Assembly (NCBI GenBank): GCA_964579765.1
Contig: CAZOIK010000492.1
Location: 1 to 14,870 of the forward strand
Reading direction: 5' to 3'
DNA: 14,870 bases
DNA from: DATNBT01 sp964579765
GTDB taxonomy: Bacteria; Acidobacteriota; Vicinamibacteria; Vicinamibacterales; CAVVIG01
Each line of letters opens with the position of its first letter. Position 1 is the first letter of the stretch. Made by a program: the position numbers and the translations under genes. Shown piece after piece: positions 1 through 6,709 of the stretch. The notes beneath the pieces were generated by a model. That model made no database searches and was not told the DNA's origin. It was given only the letters and a program-made list of their open reading frames with translations.

Positions 1-66
1 GAGAATCGTGCGGCGGATGTTTCGTCCGACGCTGCGCGACGCGTACTTGGCGCTCACCCAGGCCAT
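1..66 (-). CDS. MacB/FtsX-type ABC transporter permease, N-terminal fragment (cut by window edge)
   Basis: Only the first 22 codons lie in the window. They begin at an ATG at 64-66 (reverse strand) and run open to base 1, reading MAWVSAKYASRSVGRNIRRT and onward. An N-terminus of this kind, basic with a repeated R-(N/S)-x-R pattern just before the first membrane helix, is typical of MacB/FtsX-like permeases, and it resembles the start of the preceding permease (residues 10-22). The start lies 2 bases after the stop of that permease and has a good GAGGG ribosome site 7 bases upstream, inside the end of the neighbour. It is therefore probably the second permease of the same exporter. The family call rests on a very short stretch plus context. 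Confidence 0.7.
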   Translation of the reverse strand, partial: MAWVSAKYASRSVGRNIRRTIL

Positions 67-68
67 CG

Positions 69-1304
69 CTATTCCCTCAACGCCCGGGCCGGCTGCAGCC
101 GGGCCGCTCGCATCGCCGGCCACGCCGACGCGGCGAGCGCGGTGATCACGACGGCGGCGTCGGCGCGCACGACGTCGATGACGGCGAGCCACGGCCGGAT
201 GATCAGGGAGAAGTTCATGCCGAACGCGGACAGGCTGGTCGGCCCGCCGCCCGTGATCGCGGCGAAATCGACGCCGGTGTGATGGCCCCACGCGACGAGC
301 GCCGCGCCGATCGCCGTGCCGATCGCGGCGCCCGTCGCGCCGAGCGCGAGCGACTCGAGCACGACCATCGCGACGATGCGCGACGGCGAGGTGCCGAGGG
401 CGAGCAGCATGCCGAACTCGTGGGTGCGCTCGAACGTAGACATCAGCGCCGTGTTCGCGACGCCCGCGGCCGCCGCCGCGAACACGAGGACGAGCACGAA
501 CACCCACATCACCTCGACCAGCTGTACGAGCTCCAGCATCCCCGGCTCGGCGGACTGCCAGTCGAGTACCTCGTCGCCGGCCAGCACGGGCAGCGGGCGC
601 AGGTGCGCGGCGAGCGCCTGCGCGGCCTCGACATCGCGACCGTAGATGACGAGCTCGTGCGCTTCGTCGGCCATCGCGAACAGATCCTGCGCCTCACGAA
701 GCGGCATGACGACGGCCTGGCGGTTGACCAGGTCAACTTGCGTCGTCACGAACCCCGCGACGGTGAAGAGATCGTTGGCGAGCGATCCGTCCACCGCCTG
801 TCCGACGATCGCGATGCGATCGCCCGGCTTCACGCCCATCTGCGCCGCCAGCAGACCGCCCATGAGCACCTGCCCCTCCGGCGGAGCCGCGGCGCCCGGA
901 AGCAGCCGCGACGGGCGCGTGGCTTCGGTGAAGTCCACACCCATGACGACGACCGCGAATCCCTCCTCGCCGAGCGCGGCCAGCGCGGGCGCGTACACAC
1001 GCGCATCGACGCCCGCCACGGCCGGATCGGCGCGCAGCGCAGCGAGCGTCGCCGTCAGATGCCGCATCGTCTTGTCCATCTCGCGCGTGCGCCGCCATCC
1101 CGGCGCGTGCGCCTGCACGTGCCCGAGCATCGGACCGGTGATCGTGTCGATCATCCAGCCGGCCTCCCAGCGCAGGACGCCGTCGTACAGCAGCACGAGC
1201 GCTACGGACAGCCCGATAGCCGCGAGCGCGAGCCCGGTGCGGCGGGGATTACGCCAGAGGTTCCGCCACGCGATGCGCCACGTCGTCGGCAGGGACAGCC
1301 GCAT
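69..1304 (-). CDS. ABC transporter permease, MacB/FtsX (LolC/E-like) family
   Basis: A 411-residue inner-membrane protein with the four-helix MacB/FtsX layout. Helix 1 is at about residues 24-41, a large periplasmic domain at about 45-260, and three C-terminal helices at about 262-286, 310-337 and 382-397. The segment ERTHEFGMLLALGTSPSRI (291-309) between helices 2 and 3 is the cytoplasmic coupling region characteristic of the family. Such proteins do not pump through the bilayer; with an ATPase they act mechanically on periplasmic substrates such as lipoproteins, peptides or lipids. The ATG lies 2 bases after the stop of the LolA-like gene, and its AGGT ribosome site is formed by that gene's last codons, so the two are co-transcribed. 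No ATPase is in the window; it may lie beyond the left edge. The family is clear, the substrate is unknown. Confidence 0.9.
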   Translation of the reverse strand: MRLSLPTTWRIAWRNLWRNPRRTGLALAAIGLSVALVLLYDGVLRWEAGWMIDTITGPMLGHVQAHAPGWRRTREMDKTMRHLTATLAALRADPAVAGVDARVYAPALAALGEEGFAVVVMGVDFTEATRPSRLLPGAAAPPEGQVLMGGLLAAQMGVKPGDRIAIVGQAVDGSLANDLFTVAGFVTTQVDLVNRQAVVMPLREAQDLFAMADEAHELVIYGRDVEAAQALAAHLRPLPVLAGDEVLDWQSAEPGMLELVQLVEVMWVFVLVLVFAAAAAGVANTALMSTFERTHEFGMLLALGTSPSRIVAMVVLESLALGATGAAIGTAIGAALVAWGHHTGVDFAAITGGGPTSLSAFGMNFSLIIRPWLAVIDVVRADAAVVITALAASAWPAMRAARLQPARALRE

Positions 1305-1306
1305 CG

Positions 1307-2080
1307 CTACCTCGCGCGCTCCAGCCGCGACAGGCTGAACGTGTCGTCAGGCACGTTCGCGTTGAACTCGAGTTCGAGATACCGCATCTCGGTGCGCTGG
1401 CCCTGGACGTCGGTCGGCGTGAGCACGAGATGGGCGGGCACGCGGCGGCCGCCGAGCATCCGGATCTCGTCGAACGCCATCGTTCGCGCGAGCCGCCCCT
1501 TGCGATCGAAGTGCCGCTCCTCGAGCGGCAGCCACCCCTCGTCCGACACGAGGATCTCGATGCGCGCCCAGCGTCCGACGATGCCCGGCTTGACCGCCAG
1601 CTCGAGCCACCATCCCGGCGGCGACTCGGAACGGCGCTCGATGCGCGAGTTGAAGTCCTTGTGGAGCGACGACTCCTTCACGAGGTCGTCGTTCGTGAAG
1701 TCGGTGCCCATCCACGAGCCGAGCATCATCGACGGCGGGACGCGGATGGTGCGCGCGATGCGCGGCAGGTAGTTCCACAGGTTCGGCCCGACGCGCAGCG
1801 TGGACGTGCCGGCCTCCCTCGCGGGCGCCTCGACCACGATGAGCGCCTCGTCTTCGCCGCGCGTCCATGCCTTCAGGCGCATGGTCCGGACCGAGCGCGC
1901 GCTCGTCACGATCATCTCGATGCGCGCGATGCTGCTCTTCGCGCGATACAAATCGTCCAGATGCGTCAGCACGGGTTCGACGTCGGGCGCCTTGGGCGGC
2001 TGCGCCTGCATCGAGCCAGAGAAAATTCCGGCCACCGCCACGGCCGCAAGGAATATTCCCCGATGCCGGTTTTTCGTCAT
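1307..2080 (-). CDS. LolA-like outer-membrane lipoprotein-sorting family periplasmic protein
   Basis: A 257-residue exported protein. I chose the ATG at 2078-2080 rather than an upstream in-frame start at 2209 because it places a signal peptide (MTKNRHRGIFLAAVAVAGIF, cleavage near residue 27, SMQAQ) at the N-terminus; the extra 43 residues would be unusual. The mature part has the pattern of the LolA-like family often annotated as outer membrane lipoprotein-sorting protein: a charged strand around ARSVRTMRLKAW (61-72), then GPNLWNYLPRIARTIRVP (98-115) and LGSWMGTDFTNDDLVKES (120-137), followed by paired beta-strands such as WWLELAVKP. It probably carries a hydrophobic ligand across the periplasm. 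Two permeases follow directly, so it is likely the periplasmic partner of that exporter. It is not LolA itself; the cargo is unknown. Confidence 0.82.
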   Translation of the reverse strand: MTKNRHRGIFLAAVAVAGIFSGSMQAQPPKAPDVEPVLTHLDDLYRAKSSIARIEMIVTSARSVRTMRLKAWTRGEDEALIVVEAPAREAGTSTLRVGPNLWNYLPRIARTIRVPPSMMLGSWMGTDFTNDDLVKESSLHKDFNSRIERRSESPPGWWLELAVKPGIVGRWARIEILVSDEGWLPLEERHFDRKGRLARTMAFDEIRMLGGRRVPAHLVLTPTDVQGQRTEMRYLELEFNANVPDDTFSLSRLERAR

Positions 2081-2172
2081 GCCGAATCCGCTGGAATTCC
2101 GCCAGTTCTCCTCTGTCTTCGCGTTCGAACCGCGAGACTGCAAGCGGCACTCCATTTGCGACTGCACACGAC

Positions 2173-3039
2173 GTGCAGCATCTGGAGGGACTGGTTCGCG
2201 CAACTCCACAGCTGCCGGCCCGCGGCGGCGTGAGCCTCGTTGTGCAGTGGTGCGCGTCGGCAGTGCTGCACGTTGCAGCGGCGGCGGGCGTGCTCGCGCT
2301 CATCGCGCACTCCGCGCTCGCGCCTCCGGCGGCGCCTCATCCTCCGCAACCTGCGACGGCGCCAGAGCGGATCGCCCGCTTCGTCTTCGTCGCCCGCGAT
2401 CCGCGTCCGTCGGGCGGCGGCGGCGGTGGCGGCAATCGGCAGATCGGTCCGATCCGTCACGCCGAAGGCGTCGGCCACGACGCGATCACGCTGCGAATCG
2501 CGAAGCCGTCGCTCGTCGCGCCACACGAGGGCATCACGTCCGCACCATTACCCGGCGTGCTGCTCGACGCGCGCCCGCTCGCGTCGGGCACACGCGACGT
2601 CCTCGGACTGCCTGAAGGCGGCGTCTCGTTCGGAACGTCGCTCGGTCCCGGATCGGGCGGCGGCGTCGGCGACGGCGCGGGCACGGGCATCGGATCCGGC
2701 ATCGGGCCCGGCGTCGGGCCGGGAGCCGGCGGCGGCATCGGAGGCGGCGTCTATCGGCCCGGCGGCAACGTCACGCCGCCGCGCCTCATCACGCAGGTCA
2801 AGCCGAAGTACACCGACGACGCGCTCGCGCAGAAGATTCAGGGCACCGTCGTGCTGCAGGTGGTCGTGAAGAGCGACGGACGCCCCGGGACGATCGTCGT
2901 CCTCCGCTCGCTGGATCCCGGAGGGCTCGACGACGCCGCCGTGGCGGCGGCGCGTGAATGGCGATTCGAACCGGGCCGCCTGGCCGGCACGCCGGTCGAT
3001 GTCCTCGTTACGGTGATGCTCGATTTCCGGATTCAATGA
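2173..3039 (+). CDS. TonB family protein (energy transducer, C-terminal domain)
   Basis: About 288 residues if translation starts at GTG 2173; GTG 2230 is the main alternative and also keeps the membrane anchor. No ATG is available close to the anchor. One N-terminal helix (around VQWCASAVLHVAAAAGVLALI) is followed by a proline-rich stretch and a long glycine-rich linker (roughly 2640-2770, repeats of G-x-G-x-G). The C-terminal TonB domain is typical: TPPRLITQVKPKYTDDALAQ, then GTVVLQVVVKSDGRPG and AAREWRFEPGRLAGTPVDV. Such proteins transmit proton-motive-force energy from ExbB/ExbD to outer-membrane receptors, though many TonB-like proteins of this size have other partners, and neither ExbBD nor a receptor is nearby. 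The linker is glycine-rich rather than Pro/Lys-rich. The gene is divergent from the LolA-like gene across about 92 bases and overlaps the next gene. Confidence 0.85.
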   Translation: MQHLEGLVRATPQLPARGGVSLVVQWCASAVLHVAAAAGVLALIAHSALAPPAAPHPPQPATAPERIARFVFVARDPRPSGGGGGGGNRQIGPIRHAEGVGHDAITLRIAKPSLVAPHEGITSAPLPGVLLDARPLASGTRDVLGLPEGGVSFGTSLGPGSGGGVGDGAGTGIGSGIGPGVGPGAGGGIGGGVYRPGGNVTPPRLITQVKPKYTDDALAQKIQGTVVLQVVVKSDGRPGTIVVLRSLDPGGLDDAAVAAAREWRFEPGRLAGTPVDVLVTVMLDFRIQ

Positions 3040-4277
3040 CCGTGGCGCCCTTCCCGTCCGCGCTCGGCATCGCCATCGCCGCCATCGGCGGCGCCGCCGT
3101 CGGCACCGAACGGCAATGGTCGGGCCATGCGAGCGGACGGCAGGCGCGGTTCGGCGGCGTGCGGACGTTCACGCTGCTCGGCGGCCTCGCCGGCATTGCC
3201 GGCTGGCTCGCGACGCTGCAGTTCGCTGCCGTCGCGATCGTGCTCGTCGCGGGGGCCTCGGCACTCGTGCTCGCCGGCTACGTCGCCGCGAGCCGCCACG
3301 GCGTCGATGCGACGACGGAGGCGGCCGGGCTCGTCGTCATCGGCGCCGGCTTCGTCGCCGGCCTCGGCTGGATCGCGCTCGCCAGCGGCATCGTCGCCGT
3401 CAGCACGCTGCTGCTCGTCGAGAAGACCGAGCTGCACGCGCTCGTCCAGCGGATCAACAACGAAGAGCTGCGCGCAGCGGCGCTCTTTGGCGTCATGGCC
3501 GTGGTGATTCTGCCGCTGCTGCCGGAAGGTCCGATCGACCGCCTCGGCGGCGCGAAGCCGCGCGAACTGTGGCTCCTCGTGCTGCTGTTCAGCGGCTTCA
3601 GTTTCACGGGCTATCTCGCGCGGCGGATCCTCGGTCCCGATCGCGGCTATCAGGTGGCGGGGTTGCTGGCCGGCATGGTCTCGTCAACGAATGCCACGTT
3701 CACGTTCGCGCGGCAGAGTCGATCCGAGCCCGTGTTTGCGCGCGCGCTCGCCGTCGGGGCGGTGGGCGCATCGACGATGCTCTTTCTACGCGTCCTGCTG
3801 GCGCTGGCGGTGCTGAACGTGGACGTCGCCGTCGCGCTGCTTCCGTACGTCGTCCCGCCGCTCGCAATCGGCATCGGGATGCTGCTGTGGCGATGGCGTG
3901 CGCGCCCCGCCGAAGCCGTCCCGGCGCCGGTCAGCAATCCACTGCAGCTGCTGCCGGCGCTTCAGATGGCGGTGACGTTTCAGATCGTGCTGTTCGTGGT
4001 GGCCTGGGTGAATCGGCGGTTCGGATCGGGCGGAGTGCTCGCGACCGGCGCGGTCCTCGGCCTGACCGACGTCGATGCACTGACGATCTCAATGGCGAAG
4101 AGCCCGGGCATCACACCTCAGATCGCCGCGCAGGCGATCGCGATCGGCGTCCTCGTGAACTGCGTCCTGAAAAGCGCGGTTGCCGTGGTGCTCGGCGTGA
4201 AGCCGTTCGGCCGGCTCGCCGGCGCGACCGTCGCCGTGATGGCGATCGTCATGGCGATCGCCCTCGCCATCCGCTGA
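3036..4277 (+). CDS. MgtC/SapB N-terminal and DUF4010 family membrane protein
   Basis: A 413-residue multi-pass membrane protein. The start is the ATG at 3036, which shares ATGA with the TonB stop and indicates translational coupling; a longer upstream reading would run inside tonB. The N-terminal part carries the MgtC-like signature GTERQWSG followed by GGVRTFTLLGGLAGIAGWL. The C-terminal part is DUF4010-like, with VAGLLAGMVSSTNATFTFAR (the family usually has SSTATT here) and a late segment VLGLTDVDALTISMAKSP. About ten to twelve hydrophobic helices are visible. The biochemical role of the family is not established; MgtC relatives are linked to Mg2+ homeostasis and to modulation of the F1Fo ATP synthase, but the DUF4010 fusion may differ. 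The family is clear, the function is open. Confidence 0.88.
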   Translation: MTVAPFPSALGIAIAAIGGAAVGTERQWSGHASGRQARFGGVRTFTLLGGLAGIAGWLATLQFAAVAIVLVAGASALVLAGYVAASRHGVDATTEAAGLVVIGAGFVAGLGWIALASGIVAVSTLLLVEKTELHALVQRINNEELRAAALFGVMAVVILPLLPEGPIDRLGGAKPRELWLLVLLFSGFSFTGYLARRILGPDRGYQVAGLLAGMVSSTNATFTFARQSRSEPVFARALAVGAVGASTMLFLRVLLALAVLNVDVAVALLPYVVPPLAIGIGMLLWRWRARPAEAVPAPVSNPLQLLPALQMAVTFQIVLFVVAWVNRRFGSGGVLATGAVLGLTDVDALTISMAKSPGITPQIAAQAIAIGVLVNCVLKSAVAVVLGVKPFGRLAGATVAVMAIVMAIALAIR

Positions 4278-4279
4278 GG

Positions 4280-5785
4280 TCAGTGCCGGACGACGTCCGT
4301 GTAGTCGAGATACGTGTAGGCGCCGACGACGGAGATGTGCGCGCGGAGTGTATACCGGCCGTCTGGCGTGGACACCGTGTCGATGCGCGCCGCTGTTGCT
4401 GGCGGCGCGGTGCCTCCTCGCAGCCCTTCCTCGAGCACGCGGCCGGTCATGCTCGGCGGAGGCGCGATGCCGAGCAGGTGCAGCACGGTCGGCGCGATAT
4501 CGACGTTCGCGGTCGGCACGCCGCTCGTCGCGTGCTCGCGGAAGTCGGGGCCTGCCGCCATGAGCGTGTTGTGGATGTCCCACGGACTCGACGTGCCATG
4601 GCCCGCCACCCCGCCCTGCGTCGTCGTGCCCTTGAAGCCGGCCGCATTCGCGCGGTTGGTCCAGTTCGCGGACACGAGGATCTCGCCGGAGCGCGGATGA
4701 TTCCAGCGTGCGACGTCGAACGACAGCGTCCCCGGGACCACGCCATTGGGTCCGGCCGACGATGCCGGACGCGTGAAGATGGCGCCGACCTCAGGCCGCC
4801 GCTGCAGCGCGGCGACGATGGCGGCGACGCGTGGCGGATCGGGCCGGCGGAGATAAATCGCGCCCTCGGCGATCACGATGTCCTTCGAGCCGTCAGGGAG
4901 CGACTTCGCGAAGGGCGCGACGAGCGCGGGCAGATTGAGCTCGCCCGTCTCGGTCGAGAACCCGTGATCGGACGTGACGATGATGTCCGTCGCGTCGATG
5001 AGACCTCGCGATCGAAGTCCGTCCTCGAGACGACCGATGCCGCCGTCCACGAGCGTCAGCGACGTCCGCGTCAGCGGCGCCCCGATTCCTTTTGCGTGCG
5101 CGGTGCCATCAGGATCGTTCAGCCACAGCAGCGTCACATCCGCCCGCGCGGTGTCCACGGCGAGCTTGAGATACGCGTCGATCGCGCGCTGATTCTGCGC
5201 GTCATTGGGCGTCGCATGCGCCGGCGGCGGACCGAGCACGGCCCGCACTCTCGCGCCCAGCTCCGCCGGCCGCGTGTAATCGGTGTGGATGATCGCGCCG
5301 CCCGAGACGGTGTGGTTCAGCAGGAATGCCGATCCCGTCGATCCCGAGCTGATGCCGTACAACGCGCGCCCCGCGCCGTGCAGGATCTCGCCGAGCGTCG
5401 GCGCGGTGAGCAGATGCCCTTCGGCGCGCTGCACCGCCTCGAGGTTGTCGCGTTCGCCGGTGTCGAGTCCGCGCGCCGCATCGACCGACGGAATGTAGAT
5501 CGTGTTGCCGAGCAGGCCGTGCGTTTCGGGATACGCGCCGGTCACGATCGACGACGCGTTCACGCGCGTGACCGTCGGAAACACCGAGTGGTGGGCGGTG
5601 AAGACGATGCCGCGCCGCCCGAGTGCGTAGAGGCGCGGCATTACGTCCGGCGTGACGTAGTCGGGACGGAGCCCGTCGACGACGATGACGATTGCCGTGC
5701 GCTTCGGCGTCTGCGCGTGCACCGCGAGGGCGCAGAGCACAGCCAGTACCGCCGCCGCGCGCCAGGTCAGCCGTCGCACGACCAC
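4280..5785 (-). CDS. Secreted nucleotide pyrophosphatase/phosphodiesterase-type alkaline phosphatase superfamily enzyme
   Basis: A 501-residue protein from a GTG at 5783-5785; a TAA lies two codons upstream in frame, so the start cannot be earlier. A signal peptide covers about residues 1-24 (RRLTWRAAAVLAVLCALAVHAQ). The core matches the type I phosphodiesterase/nucleotide pyrophosphatase family. Expected metal and catalytic residues are present: D37 in VVDGLRP, nucleophile T73 in FPTVTRVN followed by SSIVTGAYPETHG, D226 and H230 in NDPDGTAH, D273-H274 in TSDHG, and H396 in GGVAGHGTS. This arrangement hydrolyses phosphodiester or pyrophosphate bonds in nucleotides or phospholipid head groups with two zinc ions. 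The length and complete active site indicate an intact periplasmic or secreted enzyme. It is convergent with the DUF4010 gene, with a 2-base gap. The substrate cannot be read from sequence. Confidence 0.9.
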   Translation of the reverse strand: MVVRRLTWRAAAVLAVLCALAVHAQTPKRTAIVIVVDGLRPDYVTPDVMPRLYALGRRGIVFTAHHSVFPTVTRVNASSIVTGAYPETHGLLGNTIYIPSVDAARGLDTGERDNLEAVQRAEGHLLTAPTLGEILHGAGRALYGISSGSTGSAFLLNHTVSGGAIIHTDYTRPAELGARVRAVLGPPPAHATPNDAQNQRAIDAYLKLAVDTARADVTLLWLNDPDGTAHAKGIGAPLTRTSLTLVDGGIGRLEDGLRSRGLIDATDIIVTSDHGFSTETGELNLPALVAPFAKSLPDGSKDIVIAEGAIYLRRPDPPRVAAIVAALQRRPEVGAIFTRPASSAGPNGVVPGTLSFDVARWNHPRSGEILVSANWTNRANAAGFKGTTTQGGVAGHGTSSPWDIHNTLMAAGPDFREHATSGVPTANVDIAPTVLHLLGIAPPPSMTGRVLEEGLRGGTAPPATAARIDTVSTPDGRYTLRAHISVVGAYTYLDYTDVVRH

Positions 5786-5822
5786 AGCTTAGACGAGTCC
5801 GGTAACAAACGTTTGGCGTATA

Positions 5823-5847
5823 GCATCGGGCTGTCACCACCCGATGC
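5823..5847 (-). terminator. Hairpin downstream of tRNA-Asp, possible terminator without U-tract
   Basis: Bases 5823-5830 (GCATCGGG) and 5840-5847 (CCCGATGC) form a perfect 8-bp inverted repeat with a 9-base loop, starting about 30 bases after the 3' end of tRNA-Asp on the minus strand. There is no T-run after it, so a classic intrinsic terminator is not supported. It could be a processing or pausing structure, or part of the upstream region of the phosphodiesterase gene. A perfect 10-bp palindrome, CAAACGTTTG, follows at 5806-5815. Confidence 0.35.
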
Positions 5848-5877
5848 CGTGCGTTGTGTGCTTACTGAAGGAGATGT

Positions 5878-5954
5878 TGGCGGGGTCGACGGGACTCGAA
5901 CCCGCGGCCTCTGCCGTGACAGGGCAGCGTTCTAACCAACTGAACTACGACCCC
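5878..5954 (-). tRNA. tRNA-Asp (anticodon GTC)
   Basis: On the reverse strand a full cloverleaf can be drawn. The acceptor is GGGGTCG pairing with CGACCCC, and the D arm is GTTC...GAAC. The anticodon stem CTGCC/GGCAG has loop CTGTCAC with anticodon GTC, and the T arm contains TTCGAGT. The discriminator base is G at 5881 and the CCA tail is encoded (5878-5880). It is the second of two tRNA genes transcribed in the same direction, 107 bases after tRNA-Val, and probably comes from the same transcript. Confidence 0.97.
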
Positions 5955-5970
5955 TAACCTGCGATTGACT

Positions 5971-6032
5971 ATTGCAGGAGGGCAGAATCGCAGAATTGAA
6001 TGATTTCAATTTCAATTCTGCCCTTCTGCAAT
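5971..6032. repeat. AT-rich inverted-repeat element between the two tRNA genes
   Basis: Arms at 5971-5988 (ATTGCAGGAGGGCAGAAT) and 6015-6032 (ATTCTGCCCTTCTGCAAT) are complementary at 17 of 18 positions, the odd pair being a G-T. A second, mutually exclusive perfect 11-bp stem is formed by 5990-6000 and 6011-6021 (GCAGAATTGAA/TTCAATTCTGC). A partial further copy of the TGCA-GGA-GCAGAAT theme follows at 6027-6048. The block is much richer in A and T than its surroundings. It fills the spacer between the two tRNAs, so it would be transcribed with them. Confidence 0.75.
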
Positions 6033-6061
6033 TCTGCTTTCCTGCAATTTCAAAGATCCTG

Positions 6062-6136
6062 TGGTGGGCGGTGCAGGTTTCGAACCTGCGACAGCCGGCG
6101 TGTAAAGCCGGTGCTCTACCACTGAGCTAACCGCCC
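6062..6136 (-). tRNA. tRNA-Val (anticodon TAC)
   Basis: On the reverse strand the acceptor is GGGCGGT pairing with ACCGCCC, and the D arm is GCTC AGTGGTA GAGC. The anticodon stem CCGGC/GCCGG has loop TTTACAC with anticodon TAC, and the T arm is GCAGG TTCGAAA CCTGC. The discriminator base is A at 6065 and CCA is encoded at 6062-6064. It precedes tRNA-Asp on the same strand and is preceded by a good sigma70-like promoter. Confidence 0.97.
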
Positions 6137-6163
6137 GGCTGACAACAGCGTTCCGGCTGTGCC

Positions 6164-6709
6164 CTAGAACAGCCCATTATACGTCGCCTTAAACACGAGC
6201 AACAAGACGGCCAGCAGGACGCCGACGACGGCGCGGTACTCGCGATTGGCGAGCGCGCGCGCCAGGCTGAAGCGGCGCTCCGTATCGACGTGACGGCGGA
6301 ACTTGTATTCGTCGTACTCGTCGCCGAACACACGACGCAGAAACGCTTCTTCGCTCCTGATCGCGGCCGTCAGCGTGATCGCCAGATACGCCGCGACGAT
6401 GACGACCACGGCGACGCTGCCGGAGCCGATGGCGAGCCCCGCGCCGATCAGCGACGAGCCGAGGTACAGCGGATGCGCGACCAGACGATACGGCCCCGAG
6501 CGCGTCACCTCGCGCGACTTGTTCAAGTGCCCGGCCGCCCAGATGCGCATCGCTTCGCCGGCCACGGCGACCGGCAGCCCGAGCATCATCGTCGTCTTCG
6601 TCGGCGCAGCAAGCACGAAGACGGCGATGCCGCAGAGGAACCCGAGGCCCACGCGCATGCGCGCGATCACGTGCACGAGGTGCGAACCAATCCCCGCGTG
6701 CTCAGTCAT
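6164..6709 (-). CDS. Isoprenylcysteine carboxyl methyltransferase (ICMT/PEMT)-like membrane methyltransferase
   Basis: A 181-residue membrane protein starting at ATG 6707-6709; a longer in-frame reading to 7042 lies wholly inside the glycosyltransferase gene and is not real. The family signature is clear: SGPYRLVAHPLYLG (71-84), and in the C-terminal part SEEAFLRRVFGDEYDEYK (119-136), which together form the SAM-binding and catalytic core of ICMT/PEMT-like methyltransferases. Hydrophobic segments lie at about 19-35, 39-58, 83-116 and 160-174. The start overlaps the stop of the heptosyltransferase by 8 bases, so it is the last gene of the heptose operon. Bacteria lack prenylated CaaX proteins in general, so the substrate here is probably a lipid or other small molecule; that is inference. 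Confidence 0.83.
   Translation of the reverse strand: MTEHAGIGSHLVHVIARMRVGLGFLCGIAVFVLAAPTKTTMMLGLPVAVAGEAMRIWAAGHLNKSREVTRSGPYRLVAHPLYLGSSLIGAGLAIGSGSVAVVVIVAAYLAITLTAAIRSEEAFLRRVFGDEYDEYKFRRHVDTERRFSLARALANREYRAVVGVLLAVLLLVFKATYNGLF
6176..6205 (-). promoter_or_regulatory. Predicted promoter of the tRNA-Val/tRNA-Asp unit, inside the end of the upstream gene
   Basis: Reading the reverse strand, TTGTTG (6200-6205) and a perfect TATAAT (6176-6181) are separated by 18 bases. Transcription would start near 6169, about 33 bases before the mature 5' end of tRNA-Val. The whole promoter lies in the last codons of the methyltransferase-like gene (stop at 6164-6166), so the tRNAs can be transcribed independently of the LPS operon. 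Confidence 0.65.

Noticed and set aside
279..1772. A 497-codon plus-strand open frame over the permease and LolA-like genes
   Set aside because: Low-complexity Arg/His/Asp composition; both genes on the minus strand have family motifs and ribosome sites.
3116..5935. A 939-codon plus-strand open frame across the DUF4010 and phosphodiesterase genes
   Set aside because: It is rich in Arg, Ala and Asp with no domain, and lies over two genes with intact motifs on their own frames and strands; typical GC-rich shadow.
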